A stretch of 64,000 nucleotides of DNA, from positions 9,426,854 through 9,490,853 of the forward strand of contig CM055072.1 of the NCBI GenBank assembly GCA_029204045.2, given 5' to 3'. Below, one piece after another: positions 36,781-47,415 of this stretch (its first letter is position 1; every line of letters starts with the position of its first letter). The notes under the pieces are model-generated. The model saw only the letters and a program-made list of their open reading frames with translations, searched no databases and was not told where the DNA came from. The translations under genes were made by a program, and so were the position numbers. Source of the stretch: Tillandsia leiboldiana. Its lineage: Eukaryota; Streptophyta; Magnoliopsida; Poales; Bromeliaceae.

Positions 36781-38601
36781 TTATGGGCTAAGCCCTATCC
36801 TCTTCGACGATTCTAGGATCACTGTCCTAGACAAACCTTTAGTAAGCTGATCAGCTAAGTTCTTCGCAGATCTCACAAATTCTAATGCAATTACATTTTC
36901 CTTAATATTCTGCCGAATAAACTTTTGTCTTACTTTCATAAATCTATTCATCTTTGTTTCCACATTTTCTTGAGCACACTTGTCAATAGCAGATATGCAA
37001 TCACAATGTATATATACAGGTGCCAAAGGTCGCTCCATCAGTGGCAAGTCATACAGAAATTCTCTAATCCACTTAGCCTTTGCTACAGTGGTATCTAAAG
37101 CTATCAGTTCAGATTCCATTGTACTTCTAGCTATCAATGATTGTTTTGATTTCTTCCAAGAAACAGCTGCTCCACCAAGGAGAAAAACAAATCCAGTGGT
37201 TGACTTCACATCAGCTGTATCACTTATCCAGTTAGCATCACTAAATCCTTATAATACAGCAGGGAATCCACAAAAATGCAATCCATAAGATACAGTGTCT
37301 TTTAGATATCTCAAAACTCTTTCTAAAACATTCCAATGTTCTCTATTTGGGTTATGGGTATATCTTCTCAATCTGTTCACAGCATAGGCTAAATCAGGTC
37401 TAGTGTAATCTACAAGATAACCTAGAGATCCTATAATCTGAGCATACCTATTCTGTCCTATAGGATCACCTTTATTCTTCTTAAGATGCACACTAGGATC
37501 ATAAGGTATAACAACAATCTTAGAATCAAAATATCCAAATTTCTTTAACACTTGTTCACTGTAGTGAGATTGGCTCATAATAATTTCATTTGATTTTCTT
37601 ATGATCTTCATGTTCAGAATTACATCAGCTTGCCCAAGATCCTTCATATCAAAGTTATCATTAAGTAATTTCTTAACATCCATTATCACATCCATATATG
37701 TTCCAAAGATCAAAATATCATAAACATACAAACATAGGATTACTATCTGTCCATTGTATTCCTTAGAGTACACACATTCATCAGACATGTTCACATGAAA
37801 ACCAGCTTTCACAACTAAAGAGTCAAATTTCAAATGCCATTGCTTAGGAGCTTGTTTAAGTCCATATAAAGATTTTGTCAACTTGCAAACTTTGTTTTCA
37901 TGTCCAGCAACAATAAATCCCTCAGGTTGCTTCATATAAATCTCTTCATCTAAATCACCATTTAGAAAAGCAGTCTTAACATCCATCTGATGAATAATCA
38001 AATTATGGACAGAGGCTAAAGCTAGCAGAATCCTAATAGAAGTAATCCTAGCTACAGGAGCATAAACATCAAAATAATCTACACCAGGCTGCTGGGAAAA
38101 ACCCTGAGCTACAAGTCTAGCCTTATACTTATCTACAGACTCATCTGGTTTCAACTTCTTCTTAAAGATCCATCTACATCCTACAGGCTTACAACCTACA
38201 GGTAAATCAGATAACTCTCAAGTATGATTCTGTAGAATAGATTGCATCTCCAATTTAACAGTTTCTTTCCAAAATGATGCATCTACAGAAGTCATAGCTT
38301 GGTCAAAGGTAGAAGGGGTATCTTCTACAAGTAGGACACAGAAATCATCACCAAAAGTCTTCTCAATCCTAGGACGCTTACTTCTCTTAGGTTCAGACTC
38401 TTCTATAGGTTCACTAGTGCTGGGTCTACTAGATCCACCTATAGTCTTAACAGGAACAGGTCTATCTACTCTAGTTCTTAAAAGAAAGATATCCTCAAAG
38501 TATACTACATCTCTAGCTTCAATAATTGTATTGTTAGAAATTTCATTAACCTCAGAATTTACCACCAAGAATCTATTAGCATTACTACCATCTGCATAAC
38601 C
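36781..38601 (-). pseudogene. pol: Co1 Pol: reverse transcriptase and RNase H (Ty1/copia)
   Basis: One frame carries the copia RT (KARLVAQGFSQQPGVDYFDV, QMDVKTAFLNGDLDEEIYMK, SLYGLKQAPKQWH) and RNase H (ARSTMESELIALDTTVAKAKW, then the QLTKGLSR tail). Stops interrupt it at 38220-38218 (TGA where copia RTs have Trp in a WELxDLP context) and 37251-37249 (TAA). The RT box reads YVYD at 37728-37717; the first Asp of YVDD is Tyr (codon 37722-37720), which should abolish catalysis. Order RT-RNase H after integrase is diagnostic of Ty1/copia. Otherwise the frame is long and conserved, so decay is moderate. Confidence 0.88.
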
Positions 38602-39653
38602 TTAGAAAACAGTATCCACAGTCTTAGGACCAATCTTTCTCTTTTTATTTTCAGGAATCTTAACTTTAGCTAGGCACCCCCACACTTTAAAATAATTCAA
38701 ATTAGGTTTCCTTCCCTTCCAAATTTCATAAGGAGATACAGAAGAACTCTTGTGGGGAATCCTATTAAGAATTACACAAACAGTCATCAAAGCTTCACCC
38801 CACAAGTTCTCGGGTGCACCAGAACTAATAATCATTGAATTTACCATATCCATCAAAGTTCTATTTTTTCTTTCAGCTACTCCATTAGATTAAGGTGTAT
38901 AAGGTGCAGTCACTTGATGTACAATTCCAAATTCTTGACAGAAAACAGTCATCTTATTCGATGTATATTCACCTCCTCGATCAGATCTTAAAATCTTAAT
39001 TTTCTTATCTAATTGATTTTCAACCTCAGCTTTATAAATCTTAAATTTATTCAAAACTTCATCTTTATTCTTAATCAGATAAATATAACAATATTTCGAA
39101 TGATCATCAATGAATGTTACAAAATATTTGCTTCCACCCCTACTGGGTCTACATCCATCACAAACATCACTATGTATAAGTTCTAGCGGATCAGAATCTC
39201 TATCTACAGATCTAAATAGTTTCCTAGGTTCCTTAGCTTGCACACATATTTCACATCTATGATCATTTGAAACAGACTTAGGAATTAAATCAAATTTCAT
39301 CAATCTCTTAATAGTATTAAAATTCACATGTCCCAATCTTCCATGCCAAACATCAGATGAAACAACATTCAAAATCATACTTTCATTAATAGTAGAAGTC
39401 ATCACAGAAAGCTTAAGTAAACCATCACTCAAAAATCCTTTCCCAATAAAGTTCACTCCTTTAGTAATTACTACCCTATTACATTCAAAAACAAACTAAA
39501 AACCTTGCTGAACTAAAAGAGAAGCACTAATCAAGTTCTTCCTAAGATCAGGAACATGATGCACGCCGTGCAAGGAAAGAGTCTTCCCAGAGGTCAACTT
39601 CAGGTCCACTCGACCAGTCCCAAGCACGCGCGAAGATGCTGCATTTCCCATGT
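38602..39653 (-). pseudogene. pol: Co1 protease tail and integrase (Ty1/copia)
   Basis: The stretch encodes the end of the protease (HGVHHVPDLRKNLISASLLV), the GAG-pre-integrase finger (HGRLGHVNFNTIKRLM ... CEICVQAK), and the integrase core. The core has D in HSDVCDG, D in FIDDHSKY and E in SNGVAERKNRT. The integrase tail contains YEIWKGRKPNL. In-frame stops occur at about 39498, 38892-38890 (TAA, probably from CAA) and 38604-38602. It is co-linear with the RT segment. Confidence 0.85.
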
Positions 39654-40256
39654 TCACCGATCCTCCACTTGAGTCCTGATAGTGGAGACAGAAGGGTTGG
39701 GTACATCAGTCAGCATGTTCAGCTGACGCTCAGGAGGAGCTCCCTTCTTCTTTGGCGCGGAAGGTCGAGTCTTGCGATAATAGCAATCCTTCGCAAAGTG
39801 GTTCGTCTTCCCGCACACAAAGCATCCAGAATTCACTCCATTCCCCTTAGGTGCAGGCCTCTTAAAGTTTGGGTTGAACTTTCTATGTTGGAAAGGTTTC
39901 TTCTTAAAGTTCCTAAAGGGTTGGAAATTTCTACCTTTAGGTTTCGGGTTCTCTACTAGGTTGGCTTGGGTAAAAGGCTCGCTAGGCTTCTTATCTCTAG
40001 CTCGGTTGGTTTCTTCTATCCTAAGAGATCTTAGGACAAAATTCAGGAAAAGTTCTCTTTGATTGTGGTTCAGATCATTGGCATGGCTAGACCAGGAAGG
40101 AGACAACTTATCTATTAAAGTGGCAACTAGAAAACTCTCATCTAGATCTATACCACTAGATCTAAGCTGCTCAATAATGTACTCAAAATCCTGTAATTGG
40201 TCAGACATTGGTTTACTATCTACCAATTTAAACTTGAGCAAATCTGAAGCTTGGTA
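39654..40256 (-). pseudogene. gag: Co1 Gag, C-terminal part (truncated by Gy6)
   Basis: Residues such as SDQLQDFEYIIEQL, LIDKLSPSW and the zinc knuckle CFVCGKTNHFAKDC are typical of copia Gag. The N-terminal half is cut off at 40256, where LTR Gy6 starts. A reading-frame change of one base near 39670-39690 separates Gag from the protease frame. The ATG at 40277 belongs to Gy6, not to Co1. Confidence 0.82.
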
Positions 40257-40717
40257 TGTGAGGACCCGAATCCCCACTTAAGGGTTTATTGATGGATTAG
40301 TGGTTTTTGGGAGTGTGTGTGCGCGTGTCGGGCCCAAGAATTGGATTTCTGGTGAAATTGGAGCTTATTTGCTTTTCTGGAAGCCCATTCAGGGTGATTG
40401 AGGTTTTTGCGCGCTTATTGGAACCAAGGATTTGACTCGGCATGAAAAATGGATCAAGTTTACTTTTCCGGAAATTTTAGGAGTGGAATTTGGCCGAACG
40501 GACATCGGATTTGGATTCAGCGCGCGAAAACGAGCGGAATGGACTATTTACTTGTATTTTTCGAAACTCGGACACGAAAACACGGATTTCGAGGCGTGGG
40601 GTTACTGTTCCGGCGGCCAGAGAGGCGCCGGCGGCGGCGGCGGGCGGCGGAGCGCGGCGGCGGGCCGAGGAGAGGCCGGTCGGTCCACCGCGGGAGGCGT
40701 GCACCAGGCGCGGGCCA

Positions 40718-40964
40718 CGTGGCGGCACCCGGTTGGCGGGCGCAGTGGGCGCGGTCCACGGGGAAGGCGTGGGTGCACGGTGGACCGGGGGTGGACACGT
40801 GGCAGAACGTGATTGGGTGGTGTTGTGTGCGCAGTCCACGGTGCGGGGAGCAGGTACCTCGGGCTGCGTGCTCAACAGGCGCGCGTGGGCGCGCTGACCC
40901 GCGGCTCCCGGCGTGGGCGCCACGTGTCGGCGCGGGATTCGGCCACGTGGCGCATGGCTGTTGG
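40718..40964 (+). promoter_or_regulatory. ERSE-like modules in Gy6 U3
   Basis: CGTGG-N9-ATTGG is perfect at 40798-40816. At 40718-40736 and 40946-40964 spacing and G-box are kept but the second half is GTTGG (CCAAC). A doubly degenerate copy with the same spacing starts at 40923. Spacing conservation despite divergence from Gy1 and Gy7 is the main evidence. Confidence 0.55.
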
Positions 40965-41122
40965 CCCAAACAGCTGTTTGCTGTTAGGGTGTACACGTGG
41001 CGGCCTGGGAGATTTCCGGGCGTGAACAGTAACGGGCTGGGCCTGTTACTGTAGCAGCCCGGAAGTATCGGGCGCCCGAATCTTTGGGCCAAAAGTCCAA
41101 AGTGCGGATTTTCGGGCTGGTC

Positions 41123-41132
41123 CTATAAATAG
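41123..41132 (+). promoter_or_regulatory. Gy6 LTR TATA box (CTATAAATAG)
   Basis: Consensus TATA sequence about 160 bp downstream of the last ERSE-like module; an 8-bp inverted repeat ACAGTAAC / GTTACTGT (41026-41052) lies between. Confidence 0.6.
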
Positions 41133-43129
41133 CTGGCTTGCTAGGGCTTTTTGCCCCCTTTCCTGAGCTCCCCTGCCCATGGCCCCTTTAGCAAAGTTGT
41201 AGATCTTCGTGTTGCGCATCTTCTGGCAGAGGCGCGGAATTTTTGGATGCGGCGGCGTCGACGTTTTCGGCATCGTAGCACGGAGCGACAATTTTCTGTT
41301 GGAGGCCCATTATCGCCGCATTTCGGTCTGAGAGGTCCACAGAGCTACGCCCACTGTATTTTTGGGCGATTTTTGTGGCATTGGATTCACGAGAGGTACG
41401 TCTTCTACTTTCATGTTGAGTGATTTGGCTAGATTTGGGCTTTTGGCACAGTTTTCGAGGCTTTACTGAGCCCCTGCTTGCGGGCGAGATTTTTAGACAG
41501 CAAGATCTTTGCAGATTTTTATCTATGCATCCGGACATCGAAATTCGATGTTTCAAGGCTCTATCGACATCTACACTTCACGAGGATTGCCGTCATATTT
41601 TTACTGGAATTTTTGGAGGCTGTTTTACAGGTGAAAATTTCGCAGAAAGAGGATTGTTCATCGCATATTTTTAATATGTGGAATTTTGAGGAATTAAGTG
41701 TAAATTTTGGATTGTATTATGTACCCAGGATGCTTTGAACACTACTTTGGTACTGTTGGCTTGGTGATTGTGCGGTATATCTGTTTCTAGGCTTTCTTAG
41801 CTGTACGACCCTGGACAGTTGTGCACTTTCAGGTGGGTGGCCTCGTCTCCAAGACTTATGGAACGTTCATTAAATCTGCTATAGTAGAACCATGCATAAT
41901 AGTAACACTCTTGTGTAGTATGCTAGAAAGTGATAGCTGATAATTCTAGTGTTACTTGATGATCATGCAATTCTCTTGTTTCCTATTATCTGTTAAATTA
42001 ATGTTATCTTGGAACTTGACCTAGCACCACCGTCTTATGCAGCATGTTCAGCCAGACTTTAGGAAACTTCAACTTGGGCTAGGTTTATTTCTGCTTTAGA
42101 CATCCGCACTTCTACTTCTTTCCTGGACATAGTGTTACTCGCCCGGGTAGTGGGCCGAGTGGTCGGGTTTCTTTTAGTGTGGGATGCATTTTACACTCGT
42201 GCTTGGGAGCAGAGTGGAGTCTGGTAGATATAGTTGATCGTTCATCTGTGGCGGGAGCCGTTGGTAGACGGCGGTCCCGAGATGTTTTGGTTTCTTGTTT
42301 ATTTGTCGCCACTGTGTCAGTGGCAGCTTTGTACCAGTGATAGCAGGACCTTGAACCTAGAACTATTTTTGGACACACATATGATTTTAGTCAACCAATG
42401 TTTTCTTCCGAGCATCGTAGAGTCGCTGAGTCTGTTCTTGTTTGATTGGACAAAGGCATTAGCTCTACGAGGCTTGGATATAAAACTTGTTTTCAATTGT
42501 TTTCCTAAAAAGAACTAAAAATCATTAAATATGAATTTCTTTCAGATCAAATGGCTTTCAATCAGAAATATCACCCTTTTCCGATAAATTTAACCACCCG
42601 AGATGATTCGAGTGGTCTGGGTTCCAAGGTCTGCCTTTTTCCTTTGGGACGAGAACAACGAGAGGCTATGCCTAGAGCCTGCTCTTGTTTGATTAGGGTT
42701 GTAGGTTCTAGTCTTTCGGGGTTCCCGGACCCTTTATTGTGTCTGTTGTGGAGTTATCCTGTCAGTGATGCCTGTTTTAGGGAGCCGTTGGGTTGACAGC
42801 GGTCCCGACTGTCGAGTGTCCCTTGTTGCTCAGGGTAGAGAGCAGGGATGGGGGATAGTGTAGCTATATTGTTGAGTCGGGTGGGATTGCACCAGATTAT
42901 CGACTCGGGTTATTGTTTCGGTAACCGCGAACTGTGGGCGGTTGGACCGATTAGTGTTATACATCAGTTGGGGCTGGGTTTTGCATTGTGGATTGAGTGA
43001 GTCTCCACTTTGAGCATAGTGTCGACTTTTGCCTCATTGGCTGAGATACGTGACAGAGCTGTTGGACATGGGTTACTTTTTGACTCGAGCGGGTCGTTCC
43101 CCTCGAGTGCCACTCCGGAGTAGGCGAGA

Positions 43130-43430
43130 CCGGGTTGTTGTAACCGGCGTTGAGATTGAGCTTTAGACCGGGTTGTTGTAATCGGCGTTGAGATTGAGCT
43201 TTAGACCGGGTAGTTGTAACCGGCGTTGAGATTGAGCTTGAGACCGGGTTGTTGTAACCGGCGTTGAGATTGAGCTTGAGACCGGGTTGTTGTAACCGGC
43301 GTTGAGATTGAGCTTTAGACCGGGTTGTTGTAACCGGCGTTGAGATTGAGCTTTAGACCGGGTTGTTGTAACCGGCGTTGAGATTGAGCTTTAGACCGGG
43401 TTGTTGTAACCGGCATGAGATTGAGTTCTT
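43130..43430 (+). repeat. 38-bp minisatellite in Gy6 LTR, about eight copies
   Basis: Unit ACCGGGTTGTTGTAACCGGC followed by GTTGAGATTGAGCTTTAG, with occasional single-base changes. Each unit carries the small inverted repeat CCGG-GTTGTTGTAA-CCGG. The homologous place in the Gy1 LTR has no array, so it expanded in this copy. Confidence 0.85.
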
Positions 43431-43448
43431 CTATCGTGACTTGTCGAC

Positions 43449-43570
43449 GCCGTCCCTCTTACTGAGCCAGTTTTGGCAGTTACGGACGCTGTCCCTCTAA
43501 CTGAGCCAATTTTGGCAGTTACGGATACAGTCCCTCTGGCTGAGCCAGTTTTGGCAGCTACGGACATACC
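43449..43570 (+). repeat. Tandem triplication next to the Gy7 insertion point
   Basis: Three copies of about 41 bp (GTCCCTC, ACTGAGCCAGTTTTGGCAG, TACGGAC) are present where Gy1 has one. Gy7 inserted three bases after the last copy. Confidence 0.75.
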
Positions 43571-44022
43571 TACTGTGATGATTCGAATTTCACCAGTAAC
43601 TGTTGTAGCCTTAACAGTGACAATAGAAGGCTTATATGGTGTAATAGAGCTTGTAGTGACGAAATTGGACCTCAGAAATGGATCCGGCGCTAAAAACGGA
43701 GCAAGTGGGCATTTCCGGGGGCTTTCGGCAAAATTTCGGTTGAGAATTTGAAGAATCGGACGGCGGATTTGGACTCAGCGCGCGAAAATGATCAAAATGG
43801 CATATTTACTTTATTTTTTCGACACTGGGTTACTGTTCATGCCGGAATTACTGTTCCGGCCGCCGGAAACACTGTTCCGGCGACCGGCGGCAGGCGGCAG
43901 ACGGCGGCGCACGGCGGAGCAAGGCGGCGCAGGGCCGCGGGCAGCACGGGCAGGCGCGGGCAGCGCGCAGGCGCGGGGTCCACAGAATAGGCGTGCACCG
44001 GGTGCACCGAAGACTCAGAAGG

Positions 44023-44308
44023 CCACGTGGCAGCCTCTGATTGGTCCGGCGGCGTCAAGGGTGGCGGCTTGTCCCTGACACGTGGCGCGCTGTGATTGGC
44101 CGACAGGATCCGGAAGACCCAGCGCGTGGACCGGGCTCGAACGCCCCGTGGACCACGTGGGACACGTGGCGGCTGTTCATTGGCGGGCGCACGGCCGCCC
44201 ACGTGTGCCGGGCGCGTGAGAAACGTGGGCGGCGGGGGACACGTGGCGCAATTTCATTGGCCCGTACGGATGTTTCCTGTTTTGTGAGGTGTGGCGCTGT
44301 CTGATTGG
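44023..44308 (+). promoter_or_regulatory. Array of ERSE-I-like modules in Gy7 U3
   Basis: Four perfect CGTGG-N9-ATTGG modules at 44026-44044, 44081-44099, 44165-44183 and 44242-44260, plus one with TGTGG at 44290-44308, all in the same orientation. The reverse complement is CCAAT-N9-CCACG, the ERSE-I consensus recognised by NF-Y with a bZIP factor; in Arabidopsis bZIP28 is the known partner. The same CACGTGGC cores also satisfy the ABRE/G-box consensus, so ABA or light control is an alternative. The last module ends 65 bp before the TATA box. The 3' LTR keeps all the perfect modules (52857-53091). Confidence 0.68.
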
Positions 44309-44373
44309 CTGGTTTCGGTGTTTTGTGTTCGGGCCCGGATTCTTTGTGGAGCCCGAATAGTAAATTGGCCCAT

Positions 44374-44381
44374 TATAAATA
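44374..44381 (+). promoter_or_regulatory. Gy7 5' LTR TATA box (TATAAATA)
   Basis: TATAAATA followed by a pyrimidine patch (CCCCTCCCTCTCTCTTTGC), typical of a plant Pol II start about 25-30 bp downstream. Confidence 0.7.
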
Positions 44382-46248
44382 CCCCTCCCTCTCTCTTTGC
44401 AAATTCCGAGTTTTAGAGAGAGAAAATGAGAGTGAGCCCTTAATGAAAGTTTTTCATTTCTCTGTCCTCTATCTACCATAGAAATTTCAGAATTTTTGAA
44501 GTTCCCGACAGAGAGATATCTGCGACGCATTACGCTCTGACGTTTCTCCTTTTTCGGCCCGTTATCGTCGGAGTTCAGTCGGAAAATTCCTGTGCGCTAA
44601 CCAGGAGGAATTTTTGAACGATTTCTGCGACAATGCGACCGTAAGAGGTAAGGCTTCATTTTCCGTGTTGATCAGTTTACCTCATTTCGCACTTTTGGCA
44701 CGGTTCCCGAGGCATCTTTGACCCTTCTTTTTGCTGTGGTACTTTCTGGACAGCAGTAACTTCTCCGAATTATATCTGGAGCTAGGAGCATCGGATTAAG
44801 GCGTTTAAGTAGTCGATTTCGATCTACTCGTCGCGAGGAACGCAACCGTAATTTTTCTGGATTTTTAAGAGCACTGTACAGAGGTGAAAATCCCTTCTTT
44901 TTGTGCTGTTTGGAAAAACAGCAAAGGCTGTATTTTTGGGATTTGTGTTTACTCTGGGTGTGTTATTCTATACAGTTGTGCACTGTTCTTGACGAGTTGC
45001 GGGTATAGAGGACTGTGGACAGTAAGGAGACCTTTCTGGGTGTGGATCACGCTTTTTGAGGTGGGTGGTTGTTGCTTACCTCACTTCTGACTATCTCACT
45101 AGGAGTATTAGAGATCCCCTATTTTAAACTGGTAATCGCTATTTTAATTGTGAATTGCATGAGTAAACCCCACAAATTATATGACGGCTTTTTTATATTA
45201 AATTGGGACACTGTTGTTGGGACAAAGGCTATATCATAATCTCGCATGCAAAATGACTTACTATGTTGGGACATTTAAGCCATCATTTTCTAAATAAATA
45301 TCAAACACTTTTCTTCAATTTTAAAAGAGGACAATTGCATGCTTGTATGGACATCTAGATAGGCCACTATTTATTGCTACACTATTATTGGGACTTGACT
45401 TAGGAGAAACCATGTTTTATTATTCTCCTTTGCATTCAGATGCATGTTGCTCAAGTTTGAGCAGGGTTTTGGGGTAGTGTAGTTGAGGCCATCGAGTCTG
45501 GGACAGGTTAGACTCGATTCTGGGTTGTGGGGCATTGTGGTATCCGCGGACATCAGGCGGTTGGCCAGATGTTGATTACTTTATCAGGCTTTGGACTTAT
45601 GGGGTATTGCGGCAACCGCGGACATTAGGCGGTTGACCGGATGTCGATCTTTGCATCAGATTGGGGATCGAGCTTTTTGCTAGTGGATGGAGTTTCCCAC
45701 TTATTGAGTACTATTGCATCAGATTGGGGATTAGCTTTTCTTTAGTGGATGGGTTTTCCCACTTTGATCAGAGTCATGATCCAGTCCTGCTGTTTTACGA
45801 TACTTATGATTACTGGTTACTGAGATACTTTACTCGTGTGGGTCGCTCCCCTCGAGTGCCACTCCGGAGTGCGCGACAGGCAGGCTTTGAGTCCTTGAGA
45901 CTCCTTTTTACATCGGTGTTATGCGTGGGCTGGCATACCCGATACGGCAGGCACAGCAGGCAGTACCAGTTTTTACTGGTGATTAGATTGGGTTTATCCA
46001 GGCAGGCAGGGTAGATACTGATGCATACTTACAGTCATTTCCTTCGGCATGGCATTTAGAGGCATAGTAGTGGTAGTTTTCTCTTTATCAGCAGCCTTTA
46101 TAGCTTACCACTGTCCTTTCCTTTTGCCTCTAGTAGTCCTAGTGGGTGCGTCAGCATTTGAGGTTTTACCCACTAGGGGAGGCTACTGGTTTATCTAGTA
46201 GTTCTCACCCCCATTGTTGTTTCCTGTCTCTTCTTCTTTGTGTTGCAG

Positions 46249-46290
46249 AGTCGTCTGCAGGAGCTGCTAGGCCATCGGCAGCTGATCGAG
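46249..46290 (+). other. Candidate microexon in Gy7 LTR
   Basis: 42 nt lie between a long pyrimidine tract ending TGTGTTGCAG and the donor GATCGAG-GTAAGGGG. The next good acceptor (TTTCTTGTGGCAG) ends at 46925, one base before the gag ATG. If used, intron 46291-46925 removes the LTR end, PBS and leader hairpin from the message. Confidence 0.5.
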
Positions 46291-46643
46291 GTAAGGGGAT
46301 CGCTGAGTAGATAGATCTCCTGTGAGATTGAGTTGTTGTTAGACAGATGTTGTACCCTTTACTCAGACTGATGTATTTTTCTTATTTTGGGTCTGGCTTT
46401 GGCCAGCAGGTTGTACTATTTTGGTGAGTTGAGAGATTATTGTATTTATTACAGCATTATTATTATTCCAGTCTGAGATACTATGTGGTTCTTCTATTTT
46501 AGCTCTGTATTATGCTCTTTTATTGTTTATATTATACCTGAGCAGGTTACCAGCGCTTCCTGTACGCGGAAAATTTCGTGTGCACGGCGGATCTGTAGAC
46601 GGACCCGGGTTCTGGTTTACACCCGGGGCGTGACAGATTAAGT

Positions 46644-46655
46644 TGGTATCAGAGC
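46644..46655 (+). other. Gy7 primer-binding site (initiator tRNA-Met)
   Basis: TGGTATCAGAGC, eight bases after the LTR end. Confidence 0.92.
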
Positions 46656-46815
46656 TTAGGGATAGGTCAGTTGGGACTTAGGAAACCCTAGGCTTTTGGC
46701 AGACCCTAGGAAGATAGGGCGCGAGAGACGAGACGTTTTGCGAAAGTCGTTGATTTATTGTTTGACTCTTCCAGTGAGTGAAGAGGGATCGACATACCCA
46801 ATTTCTGGTGAACAG

Positions 46816-46839
46816 TTATGTTGGCTGCAGACAACATAA
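46816..46839 (+). other. Gy7 leader hairpin with palindromic loop
   Basis: Perfect 8-bp stem TTATGTTG / CAACATAA with loop GCTGCAGA containing CTGCAG, 160 nt after the PBS. The same hairpin is in Gy1 and a covarying one in Gy2. Confidence 0.6.
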
Positions 46840-46926
46840 AGTCACAGAAATAGGGGGATGTCTTTGACTTTCGCTAGATTGGGTCGTGCGGGATTGTGTT
46901 ATTGATTCGAGGTTTCTTGTGGCAGG

Positions 46927-47412
46927 ATGCCTCCGCGACGCAGGATGTTGACGCGTTCTCAGCCTTCTTCCCCTGAGCCCGAGCAGGAGGAGTCCGGGCA
47001 AGGCCAGCAGAGTGAGGTGCAGGAGCTACAGGCTCAGATGGCTCAGATGTCGGAGGCTGTTCGGCGTCAGGAGGAGGCCATGGGTCGGCTGACGCAGATG
47101 TTAGAGCAGAGGGCGCAGCCTGTTGTAGCACCCCCGGAGAGTTCTCCCGTACCATCATCCCCTGCTGTGGCTCCCCCAGTTGTACCAGTGACCCCAGCAT
47201 CCCCTGTTGCTCGGGGTACTGGTAGACAGCCGTCTGGGTTGACGGGACCTCTGACCTCGGCAGAGCAGCGGGAGATGGTCGATTTGTTGATGAGGTTTCG
47301 CCAGTTTGACCCACCCCATTTCTCGGGGCAGAGTGCAGAGCCGTGGGAGGCAAAGTCGTGGATCACGGTGATGGAGCGACGTTTTGAGACATTGTTCATC
47401 AATGAGCAATAG
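46927..47412 (+). pseudogene. gag: Gy7 Gag, N-terminal segment (premature TAG)
   Basis: Starts MPPRRRMLTRSQPSSPEPEQ, close to Gy1 Gag, with a Gln/Glu-rich helix (EVQELQAQMAQMSEAVRRQEE) and a Pro/Val linker, then the Gag core (FDPPHFSGQSAEPWEAKSW). It ends at TAG (47410-47412) after FINEQ; Gag resumes in the same frame. A C-to-T change of a Gln codon is the simplest origin. The ATG is supported by homology and by the acceptor-like GGCAG just before it. Confidence 0.85.
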
Positions 47413-47415
47413 CAG

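Larger units (their letters stand above)
40257..43573 (+). repeat. Gy6 LTR, first part (interrupted by Gy7)
   Basis: It starts TGTGAGGACCCGAATCCCC, homologous to the Gy1 LTR start, after TGGTA (40252-40256, probable TSD). It shares with Gy1 the G-box/CCAAT region, TATA box and a first-exon donor (GAGAG then GTACGT, 41396-41397). The LTR resumes at 55472 after Gy7. Whether it is a solo LTR or part of a full element cannot be decided, as its end is displaced by Co2. Confidence 0.82.
43574..46635 (+). repeat. Gy7 5' LTR (3062 bp)
   Basis: Starts TGTGATGATTCG, ends TGACA next to the PBS. U3 holds the ERSE-like array and TATA box; then a long leader follows with a donor-like site (AAGAG then GTAAGG, 44648-44649) and the candidate microexon 46249-46290. 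Internal duplications occur at about 45530-45650 and 45655-45770. Confidence 0.92.

Noticed and set aside
43130..43430. CRISPR-like array
   Set aside because: 38-bp units are directly adjacent with no unique spacers; plant minisatellite.
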